Source: Fuerstiella sp. (lineage in GTDB: Bacteria; Planctomycetota; Planctomycetia; Planctomycetales; Planctomycetaceae). From it: a stretch of DNA of 58,747 bases. The notes under the pieces are model-generated. The model was not told the origin of the DNA, made no database searches, and saw nothing but the letters and a program-made list of their open reading frames with translations. The stretch's first letter is position 1, and the number at the start of each line of letters is the position of its first letter. The position numbers and the translations under genes were made by a program. Below are positions 44,721 through 53,628 of this stretch, one piece after another. The stretch lies in NCBI GenBank assembly GCA_022447185.1, contig JAKVAY010000057.1:1-58747 (forward strand), in the 5' to 3' direction.

Positions 44721-45560
44721 GTGGTACCTCAATTCATTGCTCACTGTATTCGACTCGACGACGGCACACTTACGCGCCCCGATGCCGGCTGGTCTATGGA
44801 ACGAGAACCTCGTTTCGTTTCTACTCGCAGATTGTTGGAAACCGTGTTTATGCAGGATCGAAAGGCTCTGCGGATTGCTGATCTGGGATGTCTGGAAGGG
44901 GGGTATTCCGTTGAATTTGCACGAATGGGATTTCAAGTCGTCGGAATCGATGTCCGCAGTTCCAACATTGATGCATGCCGGTACGTGAAGTCGAAAACGA
45001 ACCTGCCCAATCTTGAATTCGTTCAGGATGATGTGTGGAACGTCAGTCGGTACGGGGAGTTCGATGCCGTCTTCTGCAGTGGTCTGCTCTATCATCTGGA
45101 CCGTCCCAAAGAGTTTCTGAATCTGCTGTCTCATGTTACGAAGAAATGCCTGATCCTGCAGACTCACTTCTCGACAGAAAGTCGACCAACCAACTGGTTC
45201 AGCAAACACTTTCGAAAGCCGCTTCCTGAAGGGCGCATTACTCACAGTTTGTCCGAAATGACCGTAAACGAGGGAATACCTGGGCGCTGGTACACCGAGT
45301 TTTTTGATGATGGTTCATTCGCGGATCGGGAGAACGCAACGCAGGCCTCCTGGGACAATCGACGATCTTTTTGGATTCAGCGGGAATACCTGATTCAAGC
45401 GGTCTACGAGGCTGGATTTGACACGGTTGTCGAGCAGTTCGATCATTTCGCACCGGACATTGCAGACAACATCCTCAACGGTGTTTATCGTGAACATGAC
45501 CGAGGTACCTTTGTGGGAATCAAGTCAGGAGTTCCCGTGCCAGGGGCATCAACCGGCTGA
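44721..45560 (+). CDS. class I SAM-dependent methyltransferase
   Basis: A 279-residue protein starting at a GTG. The SAM-binding motif I is RIADLGCLEGGYSVEFARMG (about residues 50-70), motif II VVGIDVRSSNIDAC, and the post-motif II VFCSGLLYHLDRPKEFLNLL (about 115-135). After the Rossmann core a C-terminal extension (TNWFSKHFRKPLPEG, WIQREYLIQAVYEAGF) closes the active site as in many small-molecule or glycan methyltransferases. No signal peptide. It is alone between the HMGL-like terminator and the tRNA region, so context does not indicate the substrate. Confidence 0.85.
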   Translation: MVPQFIAHCIRLDDGTLTRPDAGWSMEREPRFVSTRRLLETVFMQDRKALRIADLGCLEGGYSVEFARMGFQVVGIDVRSSNIDACRYVKSKTNLPNLEFVQDDVWNVSRYGEFDAVFCSGLLYHLDRPKEFLNLLSHVTKKCLILQTHFSTESRPTNWFSKHFRKPLPEGRITHSLSEMTVNEGIPGRWYTEFFDDGSFADRENATQASWDNRRSFWIQREYLIQAVYEAGFDTVVEQFDHFAPDIADNILNGVYREHDRGTFVGIKSGVPVPGASTG

Positions 45561-45677
45561 ACAGACCACAGATTGCAAAATCCGGACAGATGGTGTGTTC
45601 TTCAGACGCAGAGTGTCCTGCCGTTCTCGTGTTACATTTTCCAGTCACCTCACAATTGTGGTGTCCAGTGAGCTTTG

Positions 45678-45890
45678 TCACGGGAAGGTCAGCAATGACC
45701 GCCTGTCCATTTGAAGATTTGCACAGTCACTGCAGTGCCGTTTCCTCCCCCTTTCGGTGCGTAGATTCCGATCGATCTCAATCCAGTGGAGAAAATGATT
45801 CATCTGGTCCAGCGTTGTGAGACTCTTGTTGGATTTTGTACCTGCCGCTAAACTGGAGACATTCATTGAACTGAGCCCTTGAGTCGGCAT
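45678..45890 (-). CDS. possible 70-residue hypothetical protein
   Basis: The ATG at 45890 has AAAGG 6 bases upstream. The product is charged in its second half (DQMNHFLHWIEIDRNLRTER) and ends with a Cys pair in HCSDCANL. It lies entirely between genes and overlaps nothing. No family is recognised and codon use was not tested, so this may be a chance frame; the SD is the only positive evidence. Confidence 0.25.
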   Translation of the reverse strand: MPTQGLSSMNVSSLAAGTKSNKSLTTLDQMNHFLHWIEIDRNLRTERGRKRHCSDCANLQMDRRSLLTFP

Positions 45891-45931
45891 GTGTTACCTT
45901 TGCAACATGTCCGACGTACCGGGTCTTTCCT

Positions 45932-45968
45932 CCGGATTCTGTTTATCAGCCCGGATTCTGTTTATCAG
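45932..45968. repeat. perfect tandem repeat, 18-bp unit
   Basis: The unit CCGGATTCTGTTTATCAG occurs at 45932-45949 and 45951-45968, a 19-base period. A two-copy exact duplication in a non-coding stretch 150 bases upstream of tRNA-Ser suggests a recent slippage or insertion scar. Confidence 0.8.
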
Positions 45969-46118
45969 TGTGTGATCCGGTCAATTTTTTCTTTCGAAGC
46001 TTCGCAGTCTTTGGCATTCTGCCACGGGGCACCCGTCAAAATGAAAACGGTAATGTTCGAATGAGAAAACGCAGGTTTATGCAGGACCCCCTTGTTTTTG
46101 AGCGATGAAAAACAAATC

Positions 46119-46208
<90 letters not shown>

Positions 46209-46221
46209 TCTTACTAACGAC

Positions 46222-46653
46222 TTACGTCATCAGAGACGGTCTCCAGGGCCGTCTCTGATTTCGTTTCACCGCAACCAGACTTTCAATGTGTTCGGCAGCA
46301 TTCGCACCTCGTAGCAGGTGGCTGTCGGTGTCGGCCGTCAGTTGGAGCGTGGAGTGCCCCAGACGCTTCAGAATCACTTCCAGGTGGATACCTGCCCCGA
46401 ATTCAAACGAGTGTGTGAGTGCCTTACATCGTGGAATCTGATGGATTTCGGAATGTCTGACGCCTTGTGGATCGGATACCAGGTATTGTTGCCCAGCGGT
46501 GTCCGTGCCAAGTGACGTCATTCGGTGTTTGGGAACAGGATCGGAAGAGGGGCCGGACGAAGCCTTTCTCGATTCTCGATCGCCTTGTACCGCTGACTGC
46601 GGGCCGTGGCCTGACGAACGCGTGGAGGACTGAATACAACGAAGATTGCCCAC
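46222..46653 (-). pseudogene. remnant of a tyrosine recombinase (phage-type integrase)
   Basis: The last 70 codons of this minus-strand frame align by eye to the catalytic C terminus of phage-type integrases: a LTHSFEFGAGIHLEVILKRL segment corresponding to the box II HxLRHT..GxxxxxVxxxLGH region, then LGHSTLQLTADTDSHLL. Both essential residues are lost: the box II Arg is missing (LTHSF) and the nucleophile Tyr in DTYSH is Asp (DTDSH). The frame upstream of about 46440 does not look like an integrase and the N-terminal core-binding domain is absent. It ends 17 bases from the 3' end of tRNA-Ser, so it is probably the relic of an element integrated at that tRNA. Confidence 0.6.
46229..46266 (+). 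terminator. terminator hairpin after tRNA-Ser
   Basis: ATCAGAGACGG (46229-46239) and CCGTCTCTGAT (46249-46259) form a perfect 11-bp stem with a 9-base loop, followed by TTCGTTT. It starts 24 bases after the tRNA and overlaps the end of the recombinase remnant on the other strand. Confidence 0.75.
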
Positions 46654-46975
46654 ACAGCGTGCCAGGAATCTGACAACGAACGCTTACGTGCAACGTCAGT
46701 TCGGACTGGACAGACGAGGCAACGCGGCAGGACGTTTCACCACGGGGCCGCATCAGGCAAGGTTAGTACCGCGTCCGTCAGGTGGCAGACATCCGGGGAG
46801 AGAGTACTTCCGTATCACGGCAACCGAGGTCACTGATGCAACCTGGCCCGAAAATAAAACACCTCCCCGCGCGGCTGAAGTGAAGGCTGTTGCCACACTT
46901 CTTGATCACCGCGAACGAGGAGGTGTTTTGCGTTACACTACAGGCCGACAGGCCTGTAGATGCTTGCTAATCGGA
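46654..46975. other. intergenic region with inverted repeats downstream of the porin
   Basis: No gene is supported. AAAACACCTCC (46856-46866) and GGAGGTGTTTT (46919-46929) are a perfect 11-bp inverted repeat 52 bases apart. The hairpin at 46938-46959 is listed as a terminator. The stretch may be the remaining body of the decayed integrated element. Confidence 0.4.
46938..46959 (-). terminator. hairpin downstream of the porin gene
   Basis: CTACAGGCC and GGCCTGTAG form a perfect 9-bp stem with a GACA loop, 17 bases past the porin stop read on the minus strand. There is no long T-run after it, so it may be an intrinsic terminator of moderate strength or a 3' stabilising hairpin. Confidence 0.55.
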
Positions 46976-48307
46976 TTAGAACTGGACCTGTGCTCCGATT
47001 GTGAACGTGTCACTGGCAGAGGCTCCAGTACGAACGCTCTGCCCACTGGCAATTTGATTCAGGCGTGACCAAATTGCTGAGATCCGAGCATTGTGGCCAA
47101 ACATGATGTAGTTCAGCTGAATGTCGACCTGATCATCGGTACCCGGACCAACAAAAGCAGTCGCCAGTTCGCGATCATATTCCTGGTACCGTCCCATTAC
47201 CTGAAATTTTCCGGGAATGTTACAGACGCAGTACTCTTGTGGGAGCATGTAACTCGCGAGCATAAAGAAGCTTTGGCCCTGACGAGATCCCAACGATGGC
47301 GGGAGTGCTGAATTTGGTGCAGCAACATCATCGTCATCAAAGTCGTAGAAGGCACCTTCCAGAGAAACAACGCCACCATTGTCAAGTTTGGTTTCATACA
47401 GGGCGTCGAGGTTCCAGCCAGTGTAGTCTGCGCCAGGCGATACCGCTGAGTTTGAATTATTTCGGTGCATCATCGCAGCACCAATGGCCAGGATGTCTTT
47501 TTCACCGTAGTAAGTACTGGAGTTGTAATAGCCAGGTTCCGGGTCAAGCAGGTTCAAGGTGACGCGACCGGCATACAGCAGGTTGTCACTAGGGCCATTG
47601 GCAATGAAGCCAGGTCCGCCGGCGCTTTCACCTTCGTAAGCACCGATCTGCCACTTGAATGCTCCGCCACCCTGCTCACCCCAAAGTGCAGCTCCGTCAT
47701 CGCGGCCCTGGAAAATGTTAGGGTAGCCGAACTGGGCGAACGGAAAGTTCCATGCGTTCAGATAATACGGTCCACTAAGGTTCGAGCGGTCGCTCGGTGG
47801 CAACATTCGCCCCATCCAGAAATGGGTATTATCTGAAAGCTTGAACTTCAGGATCGCATCCAAAACTCTCATTTCACCATTGACTGGAGTATCGGCATTC
47901 CATTGTGCACCGTTGATGTCGGTATTGAATTCAAACCCGATTCGATCGTGCCCCTGTCCATTGAAGTAAAGCCGAGCATTATTGAGTTTGAAGTCCTCGC
48001 CACCACCCTGCGCCGGGTCTCCTGAGCTGTAACTGGTTCGGATACCCGCACCAACGCTCAGCCATGTATTTTCACTCCAGTTGAAACAGGTGCCGCAGCC
48101 TTGACTACAGCCCTCACCACAATTGTCTGTAACACAGTTGTCTGTAGCACATTCCGAACCGCACTTGTCACCAAGTATGGAGGAAAAGCTGACTGGGTTT
48201 GCCTGGGTCTGCTGTACCAGCGACTCAATGTTCTGTGCTCTGGCAGAAAGAGAAATACTGAGCAAAACGGTGACGATTCCAATCGTCGTGGTCCTTCGTA
48301 ACAACAT
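46976..48307 (-). CDS. outer membrane porin with Cys-rich N-terminal segment
   Basis: A 443-residue outer membrane beta-barrel. The ATG at 48307 has AAGGAG 6 bases upstream. A signal peptide (IGIVTVLLSISLSARA) is followed by a Cys-rich stretch with seven cysteines at about residues 49-74 (DKCGSECATDNCVTDNCGEG and CSQGCGTC), then alternating aromatic strands typical of phosphate-selective porin O/P and related families, ending in the terminal Phe of AQVQF. It sits divergent from ureF and next to the urea uptake and urease genes, so urea or nickel passage is a reasonable guess but not shown. The Cys-rich segment probably crosslinks or binds a metal outside the barrel. Confidence 0.85.
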   Translation of the reverse strand: MLLRRTTTIGIVTVLLSISLSARAQNIESLVQQTQANPVSFSSILGDKCGSECATDNCVTDNCGEGCSQGCGTCFNWSENTWLSVGAGIRTSYSSGDPAQGGGEDFKLNNARLYFNGQGHDRIGFEFNTDINGAQWNADTPVNGEMRVLDAILKFKLSDNTHFWMGRMLPPSDRSNLSGPYYLNAWNFPFAQFGYPNIFQGRDDGAALWGEQGGGAFKWQIGAYEGESAGGPGFIANGPSDNLLYAGRVTLNLLDPEPGYYNSSTYYGEKDILAIGAAMMHRNNSNSAVSPGADYTGWNLDALYETKLDNGGVVSLEGAFYDFDDDDVAAPNSALPPSLGSRQGQSFFMLASYMLPQEYCVCNIPGKFQVMGRYQEYDRELATAFVGPGTDDQVDIQLNYIMFGHNARISAIWSRLNQIASGQSVRTGASASDTFTIGAQVQF

Positions 48308-48697
48308 ACGTGACTCCTTGCGCGTGTTTAGGGCACCTCACATCACCCAAAGAATGTTCGCCTGTGCAGGTGATCGTTTCGGCTGTCCAGAATGTGGGGG
48401 GTCGCAATGTTCGAGCACATTGAAAATGTGGCCGATCTCACGGTCTACGACCGCCAATCGACTGCGAGCATTTCGTTTGGCTGCAATCGATTGTCCATGA
48501 TGCCATTGGCCCCATAACACTGCCGTTCGACTGGCTGATTGCAGTTCAGCCAGTGATTCGATAACTTCGGCGGGAAATTGGAACAGTCCACACAATCCGC
48601 CACTGCAGATCGTATAACCGTTATATTTTAAGTTCGGCTGTTCGGCAGTATTTGCTGCTATTAAGTCCTCCCGGACCAAAGCAGTGAGACACGACAT
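48308..48697. promoter_or_regulatory. divergent porin/ureF intergenic region with 9-bp dyad
   Basis: The 390-base gap between the porin and ureF starts carries a perfect inverted repeat, ACTGGCTGA (48530-48538) and TCAGCCAGT (48546-48554), with 7 bases between. This is the size and spacing of a binding site for a dimeric regulator. A minus-strand frame of 119 codons spans the gap, but it has no SD and its ATG abuts ureF, so it is doubtful. No -35/-10 pair was assigned. Confidence 0.4.
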
Positions 48698-49477
48698 ATG
48701 CTAACTGTTTCTACGTTGCCAATGCCTCCGGCGCCATCGCGAATTTCCGTCACCAGCGATGAAATGGTGTGGCAACTTGTCGATGCTACCTTTCCTGCAG
48801 GTGGGTTTGTTCACTCTGCAGGTCTGGAAGTTCAGTTACGCTGGAATCGCGTGACGGATGGAGCCACCCTGAAAGAACTGATCAGGCACCATCTTGTTCA
48901 CACAGGCAGGTCTGTTGTACCGTTCGTTTCTGAAAGCTACCTGTATCCTGATCGACTGAAATCGCTTGACAGCGAGTTCGATGTGTTCCTTTCGAATCAT
49001 GTTGCCAATCGTGCCAGTCGGGCGCAAGGACGAGCGTTTCTGACCGCCGCTGCAATTGCGTTTCAGCATTCGAGTGTCAACAGGGACAAGGAACAGTCAG
49101 GAAAACAAAATTCCGGCGAATTTGTCAGACGTCGCTGGCTCACAGAACTTTCCGGCGCCATGCGAGAAGGTGACCTGACGACCCATTACCCAGTCATCTG
49201 GGGATGCATAACCAGGCTGCTTGCTGTCACACACGAAACTACGCTTCGGTTGTTTCTGTATACGGCGGTACGTGACTTGCTTTCTGCGGCTGTGCGACTG
49301 AATATTGTCGGGCCGCTTGAGGCACAGGCGTTGCAGTTTGAACTTGCTCCTTATAGTAAACGCGTTGGTATGAAGTGCAGGACTCTCCGAGTCAGTGATG
49401 CGGTCCAAACGGCATCACTGCTGGACCTCCTGCATGGAACACACGATCGGCTCTACACGCGTCTCTTTCAGAGCTGA
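48698..49477 (+). CDS. ureF: urease accessory protein UreF
   Basis: A 259-residue protein. It shows the all-helical UreF pattern with DATFPAGGFVHSAGLE near residue 30, LFLYTAVRDLLSAAVRLNIVGPLEAQ in the last third, and a conserved C-terminal tail. UreF joins UreD and UreG on apo-urease and gates nickel and carbonate delivery to the active site. Length is slightly above the usual 220-240 because of an N-terminal extension and a polar loop (about residues 128-142). It is the first gene of a plus-strand pair with ureG, 36 bases apart. Confidence 0.93.
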   Translation: MLTVSTLPMPPAPSRISVTSDEMVWQLVDATFPAGGFVHSAGLEVQLRWNRVTDGATLKELIRHHLVHTGRSVVPFVSESYLYPDRLKSLDSEFDVFLSNHVANRASRAQGRAFLTAAAIAFQHSSVNRDKEQSGKQNSGEFVRRRWLTELSGAMREGDLTTHYPVIWGCITRLLAVTHETTLRLFLYTAVRDLLSAAVRLNIVGPLEAQALQFELAPYSKRVGMKCRTLRVSDAVQTASLLDLLHGTHDRLYTRLFQS

Positions 49478-49513
49478 CACAAGGATTAAAAGACAGAAGA
49501 CTTAGGACCTGCT

Positions 49514-50248
49514 ATGCATTCTCACGACCACGACCATTCGCATGACCACGACCACGAACATCTGGAGCATCCCGGGCAGTTTCACGAGCGTACACAACCA
49601 CTCCCGGGTCGCAATTATACTGAACGCGCATTTACAGTGGGTGTCGGAGGACCAGTGGGGACAGGGAAGAGTGCCCTGGTTCTTGCACTGTGTCGCAGGC
49701 TCCGCAAACGTTTCAAGCTGGCAGTGGTGACGAACGATATCTTTACCAAAGAAGATGCCGATTTTCTGATTCGCAATCAGGCTCTTGATGCTGATCGAAT
49801 TCTCCCTGTGGAGACGGGTGGTTGTCCGCATGCGGCGATTCGTGAAGATATCACAATGAACCTGCTGGCTGTTACAGACCTCACTCGTGACTTCCAACCC
49901 GACCTGATTCTGCTGGAATCAGGCGGTGACAATCTGGCGGCGGATTTCAGCCGTGAACTGGCTGATTATACGATCTATGTGATTGACGTTGCGGGGGGAG
50001 ACAAAATCCCTCGCAAGGGAGGCCCGGGAACAACACAGTCGGACCTGCTGGTTATCAACAAAACTGATCTCGCGCAAATGGTTGGGGCAGATCTGTCCGT
50101 GATGGATCGAGACAGCAAAAAAATGCGCGGTGAAGGTCCATTTGTCTTCGCCCAGGCAAAAGCCGATCAAGGTGTTGAGGCGATTGCAGAGTACGTTATT
50201 TCCGCATGGAAAACGCAAACCTCCGGCGAGGGCTCGTCAGGTTCATAA
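49514..50248 (+). CDS. ureG: urease accessory GTPase UreG with His-rich N terminus
   Basis: A 244-residue SIMIBI GTPase that powers nickel insertion into urease. The P-loop is [15 protein letters not shown] (about residues 42-56), followed by [14 protein letters not shown], the Cys-Pro-His metal site in [26 protein letters not shown] and the G4 motif VINKTDLA. The first 24 residues carry ten histidines interleaved with Asp/Ser, a nickel-binding tail of the kind often found in UreE or HypB. No ureE is present in the window, so this tail may substitute for UreE nickel storage. AGGA lies 6 bases upstream of the ATG. It is 36 bases after ureF. Confidence 0.96.
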   Translation: MHSHDHDHSHDHDHEHLEHPGQFHERTQPLPGRNYTERAFTVGVGGPVGTGKSALVLALCRRLRKRFKLAVVTNDIFTKEDADFLIRNQALDADRILPVETGGCPHAAIREDITMNLLAVTDLTRDFQPDLILLESGGDNLAADFSRELADYTIYVIDVAGGDKIPRKGGPGTTQSDLLVINKTDLAQMVGADLSVMDRDSKKMRGEGPFVFAQAKADQGVEAIAEYVISAWKTQTSGEGSSGS

Positions 50249-50723
50249 GCGTTATAGCGCTGGCAGGGTTTTGACAAATATTTTGGTCTGTTTGACCTTG
50301 CAGCATTGTCGTTCCAGCATGGACAAGGGATTCGACACGATCGATTGACTAATGTCTGAATGTGGATGAGCCAACCGGCCTGACTGCATAAAGAACCTTT
50401 GTCGTTAACAGGAATTTTGTCTGAGGTCCTCTTTCTCCGGAACTAAAGTGGCACGGTGGCCTGAAGGCGGGACTCGATACGTGCCAAAAGATAAACCACT
50501 GCTGCAGTGTCATATGTGACTGAAATTTTGACTCGACAGTACAGTGTAATTCAGCCTGAGAATGGCAAACCGGATGGTATCAACACAAGCCCCGCTTCGT
50601 TGGCAGCATCAGGAGGGCACTGTTGGAAGCTCATGATCTTCGGCGGATCTCAAAAGTCAGTTGGACTCACTTAGACAGATCACAACATTTGACATTGATT
50701 GCAGGTGTATTACGCTTCGAAAC
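50249..50723. other. intergenic region between ureG and the cyclase gene
   Basis: About 475 bases with no supported gene. A TTG at 50661 could extend the cyclase by 21 residues. No strong terminator was found after ureG, so read-through into the cyclase gene is possible. Confidence 0.4.
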
Positions 50724-51773
50724 ATGCCTGACATCGATTGGGATAAGCTGAGTCTGCAGGAGTTCATTCAACTGCAGGCGGAAGTTGCCAGCCAGCTGCG
50801 CCGCCGTTTCGAGCGAAAACTGGCCTTGGCGTTTACCGACATTGTAGGCTCGACGGCTTACTTCGAGTCGAAGGGTGATATCGCTGGAAAGCGGTTGATG
50901 CAGCGTCACCACGTTTTGGTCGATGGCGCCCTTGGGCCCCGTGGCGGACGTGTGGTTGATACCGCAGGCGACGGTGCTTTCTGTGTGTTTGATACCGCCG
51001 AACTTGCAGCGCTATCGCTGATTAATCTCCAGGAAAAAATAATTGAAGACAATGTTGATCACCCGCCGGATGAACGTCTTACGGTGCGGTGTGGAATGCA
51101 CTGGGGTGGTGTACTCCTCGACGATATCAGCGTCTCCGGGGATGCCGTTAACACCTGTGCTCGAGTGGCCTCCTCTGCCAGTGGAGGAGAAATCCGTCTC
51201 ACAGAATCCGCATTTCAGCAACTCCCTCCATCGCTGCGCGTGCGGTGTCAGCCGGGCAAATCCATCAACGGCAAAGGCTTGACTGCAGCAGTTCGGATTC
51301 ATCTGCTGCACTGGCAGGATCCCAGTCAGGTGCCCACAGCCATCCACATTGAGGAGGGCAATGAGCGCATCGACCTGCCGTCACAACAGTTCTTCTCCAT
51401 GGGACGTCTGGCTCTTCACCAGGGTAAGCGTGCCAACGCGATCCTGCTTAAGCATCCCGATCCTGAGCTGACAAAACGCATCAGTCGCTGGCATCTGAAA
51501 TTTGAGCGCACCATAAACGGGCTCACACTTTCTCCAGTCTCCCGGGGTCCCACGAAGGTGGACGGAAGAGCGATCCACATTGGAGACGAGGTGAGGGTTG
51601 AGATTGGCACGGTCGTCCAGGTTGGCAAGGTTCTGACACTGAGGTTCGTAGGAACCGAGTCGGAGGATGCGTTCTCAAACACGGATATGGATTTCAGCAT
51701 GGAAGATTCGGATGGTAACATTCCAGCGGTTGTTCTGCGCAAGCCCGACGATTCCACGGACCCCTTAATCTAA
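50724..51773 (+). CDS. class III adenylate/guanylate cyclase with C-terminal FHA domain
   Basis: A 349-residue soluble protein from ATG 50724. A helical lead (about residues 1-33) precedes the cyclase domain (about 34-205): the two metal aspartates are D39 in LAFTDIVGSTAYF and D83 in VVDTAGDGAFCVF, and the GDAVNTCARVASSASGGEI segment carries the usual Asn/Arg region. An FHA domain follows (about 230-325): FFSMGRLALHQGKR, SRWHLKF with the Ser-Arg-x-His core, and VDGRAIHIGDEVRVEIG. It would make cAMP or cGMP and read a phosphothreonine partner. The gene sits between ureG and the convergent ureC. Confidence 0.9.
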   Translation: MPDIDWDKLSLQEFIQLQAEVASQLRRRFERKLALAFTDIVGSTAYFESKGDIAGKRLMQRHHVLVDGALGPRGGRVVDTAGDGAFCVFDTAELAALSLINLQEKIIEDNVDHPPDERLTVRCGMHWGGVLLDDISVSGDAVNTCARVASSASGGEIRLTESAFQQLPPSLRVRCQPGKSINGKGLTAAVRIHLLHWQDPSQVPTAIHIEEGNERIDLPSQQFFSMGRLALHQGKRANAILLKHPDPELTKRISRWHLKFERTINGLTLSPVSRGPTKVDGRAIHIGDEVRVEIGTVVQVGKVLTLRFVGTESEDAFSNTDMDFSMEDSDGNIPAVVLRKPDDSTDPLI

Positions 51774-51861
51774 AAAAGTCAGCTGTCCGTCTTTTCAGAC
51801 TGTTTCTCAGTTGTACGCCTTGCGATCCCACGTGAATGCACCGATTGGCAGGTGGTATCAA

Positions 51862-53577
51862 TCAGAACAGGAAAAATTTCTGCGTGAGTGGCAGTTTTTC
51901 TGCAGGGGCGCAACTGAGTTTGTCACCGTCGACCGTCACCTCGTAAGTTTCCGGATCAACTGTGATTTCCGGAGTTGCGTCATTTCGTTTCATGTCCTTT
52001 TTTCCGATCGATCGACAGTTGCTGACGGGTTTGATCATTTTTGCGAGTCCGTAGCTATCGGTCGTTCTTTGATCGACGGCTGCCTGACTGACAAACGCAA
52101 TTGAGATCGGACTGGCCGCTCGGCCATAACTTCCAAACATCGGTCGCATGAAAACGGGTTGAGGCGTGGGAATCGAGGCATTGGGGTCACCCATCTGTGA
52201 CCAGGCAATAATCCCCCCTTTAATGACGATTTCCGGCTTTGCTCCGAAGTACGCCGGTGTCCACAGTGTTAGATCAGCGAGTTTCCCTGATTCCACAGAA
52301 CCAATGTGCTGACTCATGCCATGAGCTATGGCCGGATTAATCGTGTATTTGGCGATGTATCGTTTGATCCGCTCGTTGTCGTTGTCTCCAGTTTCTTCCG
52401 ACAGACGCCCTCGCTGTTTCCGCATCTTGTCTGCGGTTTGCCATGTACGCGTAATGACTTCACCCACACGTCCCATCGCCTGAGAATCTGAACCCATAAT
52501 ACTGATGGCCCCCATGTCGTGGAGGATGTCCTCGGCTGCTATGGTTTCGCCCCGGATCCGGCTTTCAGCAAAGGCCACATCCTCCGGAAGATTCTTGTCC
52601 AGGTGATGGCAGACCATCAGCATATCGAGATGCTCATCGATCGTATTAATCGTGAACGGTCGTGTGGGATTGGTTGAGCTGGGCAGGATATTTGCTTCAC
52701 CGCAGACGCGAAGGATGTCCGGAGCATGACCACCGCCGGCCCCTTCAGAGTGGTAGGTGTGGATCGTACGACCGTTCATTGCGGCGATCGACCGTTCCAC
52801 AAAACCAGATTCATTCAGTGTGTCTGTGTGAATGCAGACCTGTACGTCGTACTGTTCCGCAACGTTCAGGCAGCAATCAATTGCCGCAGGCGTCGTGCCC
52901 CAGTCCTCGTGAAGTTTAAGTCCAACAGCACCGCCGATAATCTGTTCCGATATCCCCTGGGGCTTTGCCGTATTTCCTTTGCCCAGGAACGCAAAATTCA
53001 GTGGAAGATCATCCGTTGCCTGCAGCATCATTCGGATGTGGTTGGATCCTGGCGTGCAGGTCGTCGCGCAAGTACCTGTAGCTGGTCCGGTTCCACCACC
53101 AAGCATCGTGGTTATACCGCTCGCAACAGCCTCGTGAGCCTGTTGTGGACAGATGTAATGGATATGAGTATCAAGCCCACCTGCCGTCAACACTTTTCCC
53201 TCACCGGCGATCGCTTCTGTTGTGACCCCAACAATCATGCCCGGAGTGACGTCCGCCATGACGTCGGGATTTCCCGCTTTGCCAATTCCCGCAATCCGAC
53301 CATCCTTAATACCAACATCAGCTTTGATGATGCCGGTATGATCGATGATCAACGCGTTGGTAATCACCACATCCAGGGCATCCTCCTGACCAACTCCCGT
53401 TGCCTGCCCCATCCCTTCTCTCAGAACTTTTCCTCCTCCAAATTTGCATTCGTCACCGTAAACGGCAAAGTCCTTTTCGACTTCCAAAATGAGTGACGTA
53501 TCACCAAGACGAACCCGGTCACCGACGGTGGGTCCGTAGATTTCTGCGTAATTTGACCTGGTAATGTGGTAAGCCAT
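51862..53577 (-). CDS. ureC: urease alpha subunit
   Basis: A 571-residue nickel hydrolase that splits urea to ammonia and carbamate, the latter yielding CO2. All active-site elements are present: the HIH nickel pair in [11 protein letters not shown], the carbamylated Lys221 in GLKLHEDWG, His in VCIHTD, His in [13 protein letters not shown], the Asp in MGSDSQAMG and the mobile flap Cys-His in [14 protein letters not shown]. The ATG has AAGGA about 8 bases upstream. It follows the fused ureAB gene by 51 bases on the same strand, as the third gene of a ureD-ureAB-ureC operon. It converges on the cyclase gene. Confidence 0.98.
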   Translation of the reverse strand: MAYHITRSNYAEIYGPTVGDRVRLGDTSLILEVEKDFAVYGDECKFGGGKVLREGMGQATGVGQEDALDVVITNALIIDHTGIIKADVGIKDGRIAGIGKAGNPDVMADVTPGMIVGVTTEAIAGEGKVLTAGGLDTHIHYICPQQAHEAVASGITTMLGGGTGPATGTCATTCTPGSNHIRMMLQATDDLPLNFAFLGKGNTAKPQGISEQIIGGAVGLKLHEDWGTTPAAIDCCLNVAEQYDVQVCIHTDTLNESGFVERSIAAMNGRTIHTYHSEGAGGGHAPDILRVCGEANILPSSTNPTRPFTINTIDEHLDMLMVCHHLDKNLPEDVAFAESRIRGETIAAEDILHDMGAISIMGSDSQAMGRVGEVITRTWQTADKMRKQRGRLSEETGDNDNERIKRYIAKYTINPAIAHGMSQHIGSVESGKLADLTLWTPAYFGAKPEIVIKGGIIAWSQMGDPNASIPTPQPVFMRPMFGSYGRAASPISIAFVSQAAVDQRTTDSYGLAKMIKPVSNCRSIGKKDMKRNDATPEITVDPETYEVTVDGDKLSCAPAEKLPLTQKFFLF

Positions 53578-53628
53578 TTTTTTTCGTCCTTCAAATCACA
53601 CTGATGCTCGGTATCCGGCTGGATATCA

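Larger units (their letters stand above)
45561..46118. other. intergenic region before tRNA-Ser
   Basis: About 560 bases. It holds a possible 70-codon minus-strand gene (45678-45890) and a perfect 18-bp tandem repeat (45932-45968), both listed separately. No tRNA or other RNA gene beyond the tRNA-Ser was found. A promoter for the tRNA should lie at the right end but no clear -35/-10 pair was identified. Confidence 0.4.

Noticed and set aside
48338..48697. 119-codon minus-strand frame between the porin and ureF
   Set aside because: It has no SD, abuts the ureF start, and resembles no family; it fills a region expected to hold divergent promoters.
52726..53496. 256-codon plus-strand frame opposite ureC
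   Set aside because: The opposite strand encodes urease alpha with all active-site residues; the frame is a shadow.
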